Assembly: GCA_015228895.1 (NCBI GenBank)
Contig: JADGCR010000124.1
Location: 1-6,744 of the forward strand
DNA from: Magnetococcales bacterium
GTDB taxonomy: Bacteria > Pseudomonadota > Magnetococcia > Magnetococcales > Magnetaquicoccaceae
DNA: 6,744 nucleotides
Reading direction: 5' to 3'
Under the pieces are notes generated by a model, which saw nothing but the letters and a program-made list of their open reading frames with translations, was not told the origin of the DNA and ran no database searches. This document shows positions 5,906 through 6,744 of the stretch, in pieces; the stretch's first letter is position 1, and each line of letters begins with the position of its first letter. The translations under genes and the position numbers were made by a program.

Positions 5906-6744
5906 ATGCGCGCTTTTTTGCAAGCTTTGTCGTTGCTGCTGGTGACGGGTCGGGGTCTTCAGGCCGCGCCATCACTTTTGGTGCAGGTGCCCCCCCTGCC
6001 GACGGTTCCGGTGGTGGATGGGGTGTTGGAGGAGTGGGGCCGGGAGGGGTGGGTGGAGATTCCCCTCAGGCCCGCCAGGGAGAACGACCCGGACAATGTC
6101 ACGGGTTCCTTGAATGTGCAACTCAAGGCCGGCACCGCCGGAGGGCGGATCTTTGTCGCGGCGCGCTGGCCGGACCAGGAGGCGGATGTCTCCTATCGCC
6201 CCTGGAAATGGACCGGAACCCAGTACAAGCGCGGCAAACAACGGGATGACATGTTCATCGTGCGCTTCGACATGGGGGGCGATTACGCGGCCTGCATGCT
6301 GTCCAAGACCGATTACCGGGTGGACTTGTGGCAATGGTCCGCGGGACGCAGCGATCAGGCGGGTGTGGCCGAGGATTTCATCCATGTCATCTCCACCGCC
6401 TCGCAGGAAAACGCCGCCGAATACGAGCACCCGGAGGGGGGGACGGTCTATATTCGCAAGATCCGCGACGCGGGCAATCCGGTTTATGACAATCAAGAGG
6501 CCGGCAAGGAGAATCGGGGGGAATCGTTGCCTGGGATCAGAATGCTGGATGGAGGCTCCGGGAGTCTGATCGATGTGCAGGCCAGGGGGGTGTGGAAGGA
6601 TGGTTTCTGGCACCTGGAGCTGGCCCGCAAGTTGGATACGGGCCATGACGATGATGTCAAGTTGCAGGGGATCAAGACGATTCGGGGAGCGATTGCCGTG
6701 TTCAACAAGAGCTACGCCGAGCACAAAAGCGTGTCGGAAACCTT
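5906..6744 (+). CDS. Secreted ethylbenzene dehydrogenase-related haem-binding protein, 3' end outside window
   Basis: Likely periplasmic b-haem protein of the family containing the gamma subunit of ethylbenzene dehydrogenase and related DMSO-reductase-type enzymes. The frame is open from ATG 5906 to the window edge (279 residues). Residues 1-20 look like a signal peptide (Arg2, hydrophobic core, cut near LQA-AP). Then follow features typical of this beta-sandwich family: a VVDGVLEEW start of the domain (37-44), RIFVAARWPD (81-90), a DDMFIVRFDMGGDYAACM segment (114-131), RVDLWQWSAGRSD (138-150), and a C-terminal VWKDGFWHLELARKLDTG block (229-246) followed by AIAVFNKSY (262-270). In characterised members haem is held by Met and Lys; Met116, Met123, Met131 and several late lysines are candidates but I cannot assign them. 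The family usually ends soon after this last block, so only a short tail is probably missing. It lies 27 bases after the cupredoxin gene. No molybdopterin catalytic subunit is in the window. Confidence 0.75.
   Translation, partial: MRAFLQALSLLLVTGRGLQAAPSLLVQVPPLPTVPVVDGVLEEWGREGWVEIPLRPARENDPDNVTGSLNVQLKAGTAGGRIFVAARWPDQEADVSYRPWKWTGTQYKRGKQRDDMFIVRFDMGGDYAACMLSKTDYRVDLWQWSAGRSDQAGVAEDFIHVISTASQENAAEYEHPEGGTVYIRKIRDAGNPVYDNQEAGKENRGESLPGIRMLDGGSGSLIDVQARGVWKDGFWHLELARKLDTGHDDDVKLQGIKTIRGAIAVFNKSYAEHKSVSET

Noticed and set aside
3539..5923. A 794-residue open frame on the minus strand opposite the oxidase-like and cupredoxin genes
   Set aside because: The translation is rich in Gln, Pro, Arg and His with no membrane segments or recognisable motif, as expected for the antisense of a GC-rich coding strand. 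The plus-strand genes have clear family motifs.

Overview
The window is a densely packed, one-direction (+ strand) run of six genes. The bases are GC-rich, with many GGG, TTG and GCC codons. Every product that can be recognised deals with haem or copper electron transfer outside the cytoplasm. The organism is most likely a Gram-negative, respiratory bacterium of proteobacterial type. It uses System II (ResB/CcsA) cytochrome c maturation, which makes beta-, delta- or Magnetococcia-like lineages plausible. The species cannot be fixed from this sequence and I hold the lineage guess loosely.

Layout. 2-1723: the C-terminal part of a multihaem c-type cytochrome with eight CXXCH sites, whose 5' end lies outside the window. 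1724-2689: a compact ResB (Ccs1) protein that starts directly after the cytochrome stop codon. 2721-3542: a compact CcsA (ResC) protein with the tryptophan-rich WWD haem-handling motif. 3548-5374: a 608-residue polytopic protein of the haem-copper oxidase subunit I superfamily. It keeps the helix II, VI and X histidines, has no histidine at all where the helix VII His-His pair of the copper site should be, and carries a C-terminal TPR domain. 5414-5878: a secreted cupredoxin with a rusticyanin-like C-X4-H-X4-M copper motif. 5906-6744 (running off the end): a secreted protein resembling the haem-binding subunit family of ethylbenzene dehydrogenase/DMSO-reductase-like enzymes.

Gaps between genes are 0, 31, 5, 39 and 27 bases, and no terminator or internal promoter is evident, so the run is probably one operon. 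No gene-free stretch exceeds 40 bases. The likely logic is that ResB and CcsA attach haem to the upstream multihaem cytochrome and perhaps other c-type cytochromes. The cupredoxin and the b-haem protein would be soluble periplasmic carriers. The oxidase-like membrane protein would be the membrane partner, either as a divergent reductase or as a haem b electron-transfer subunit without an oxygen-reducing centre. The direction of electron flow and the substrate cannot be read from the sequence.

The most unusual points are the oxidase-like protein lacking the His-His pair, its TPR fusion, and a run of 12 G residues at the ribosome-binding position of the last gene that could act as a slippage-prone translational switch.
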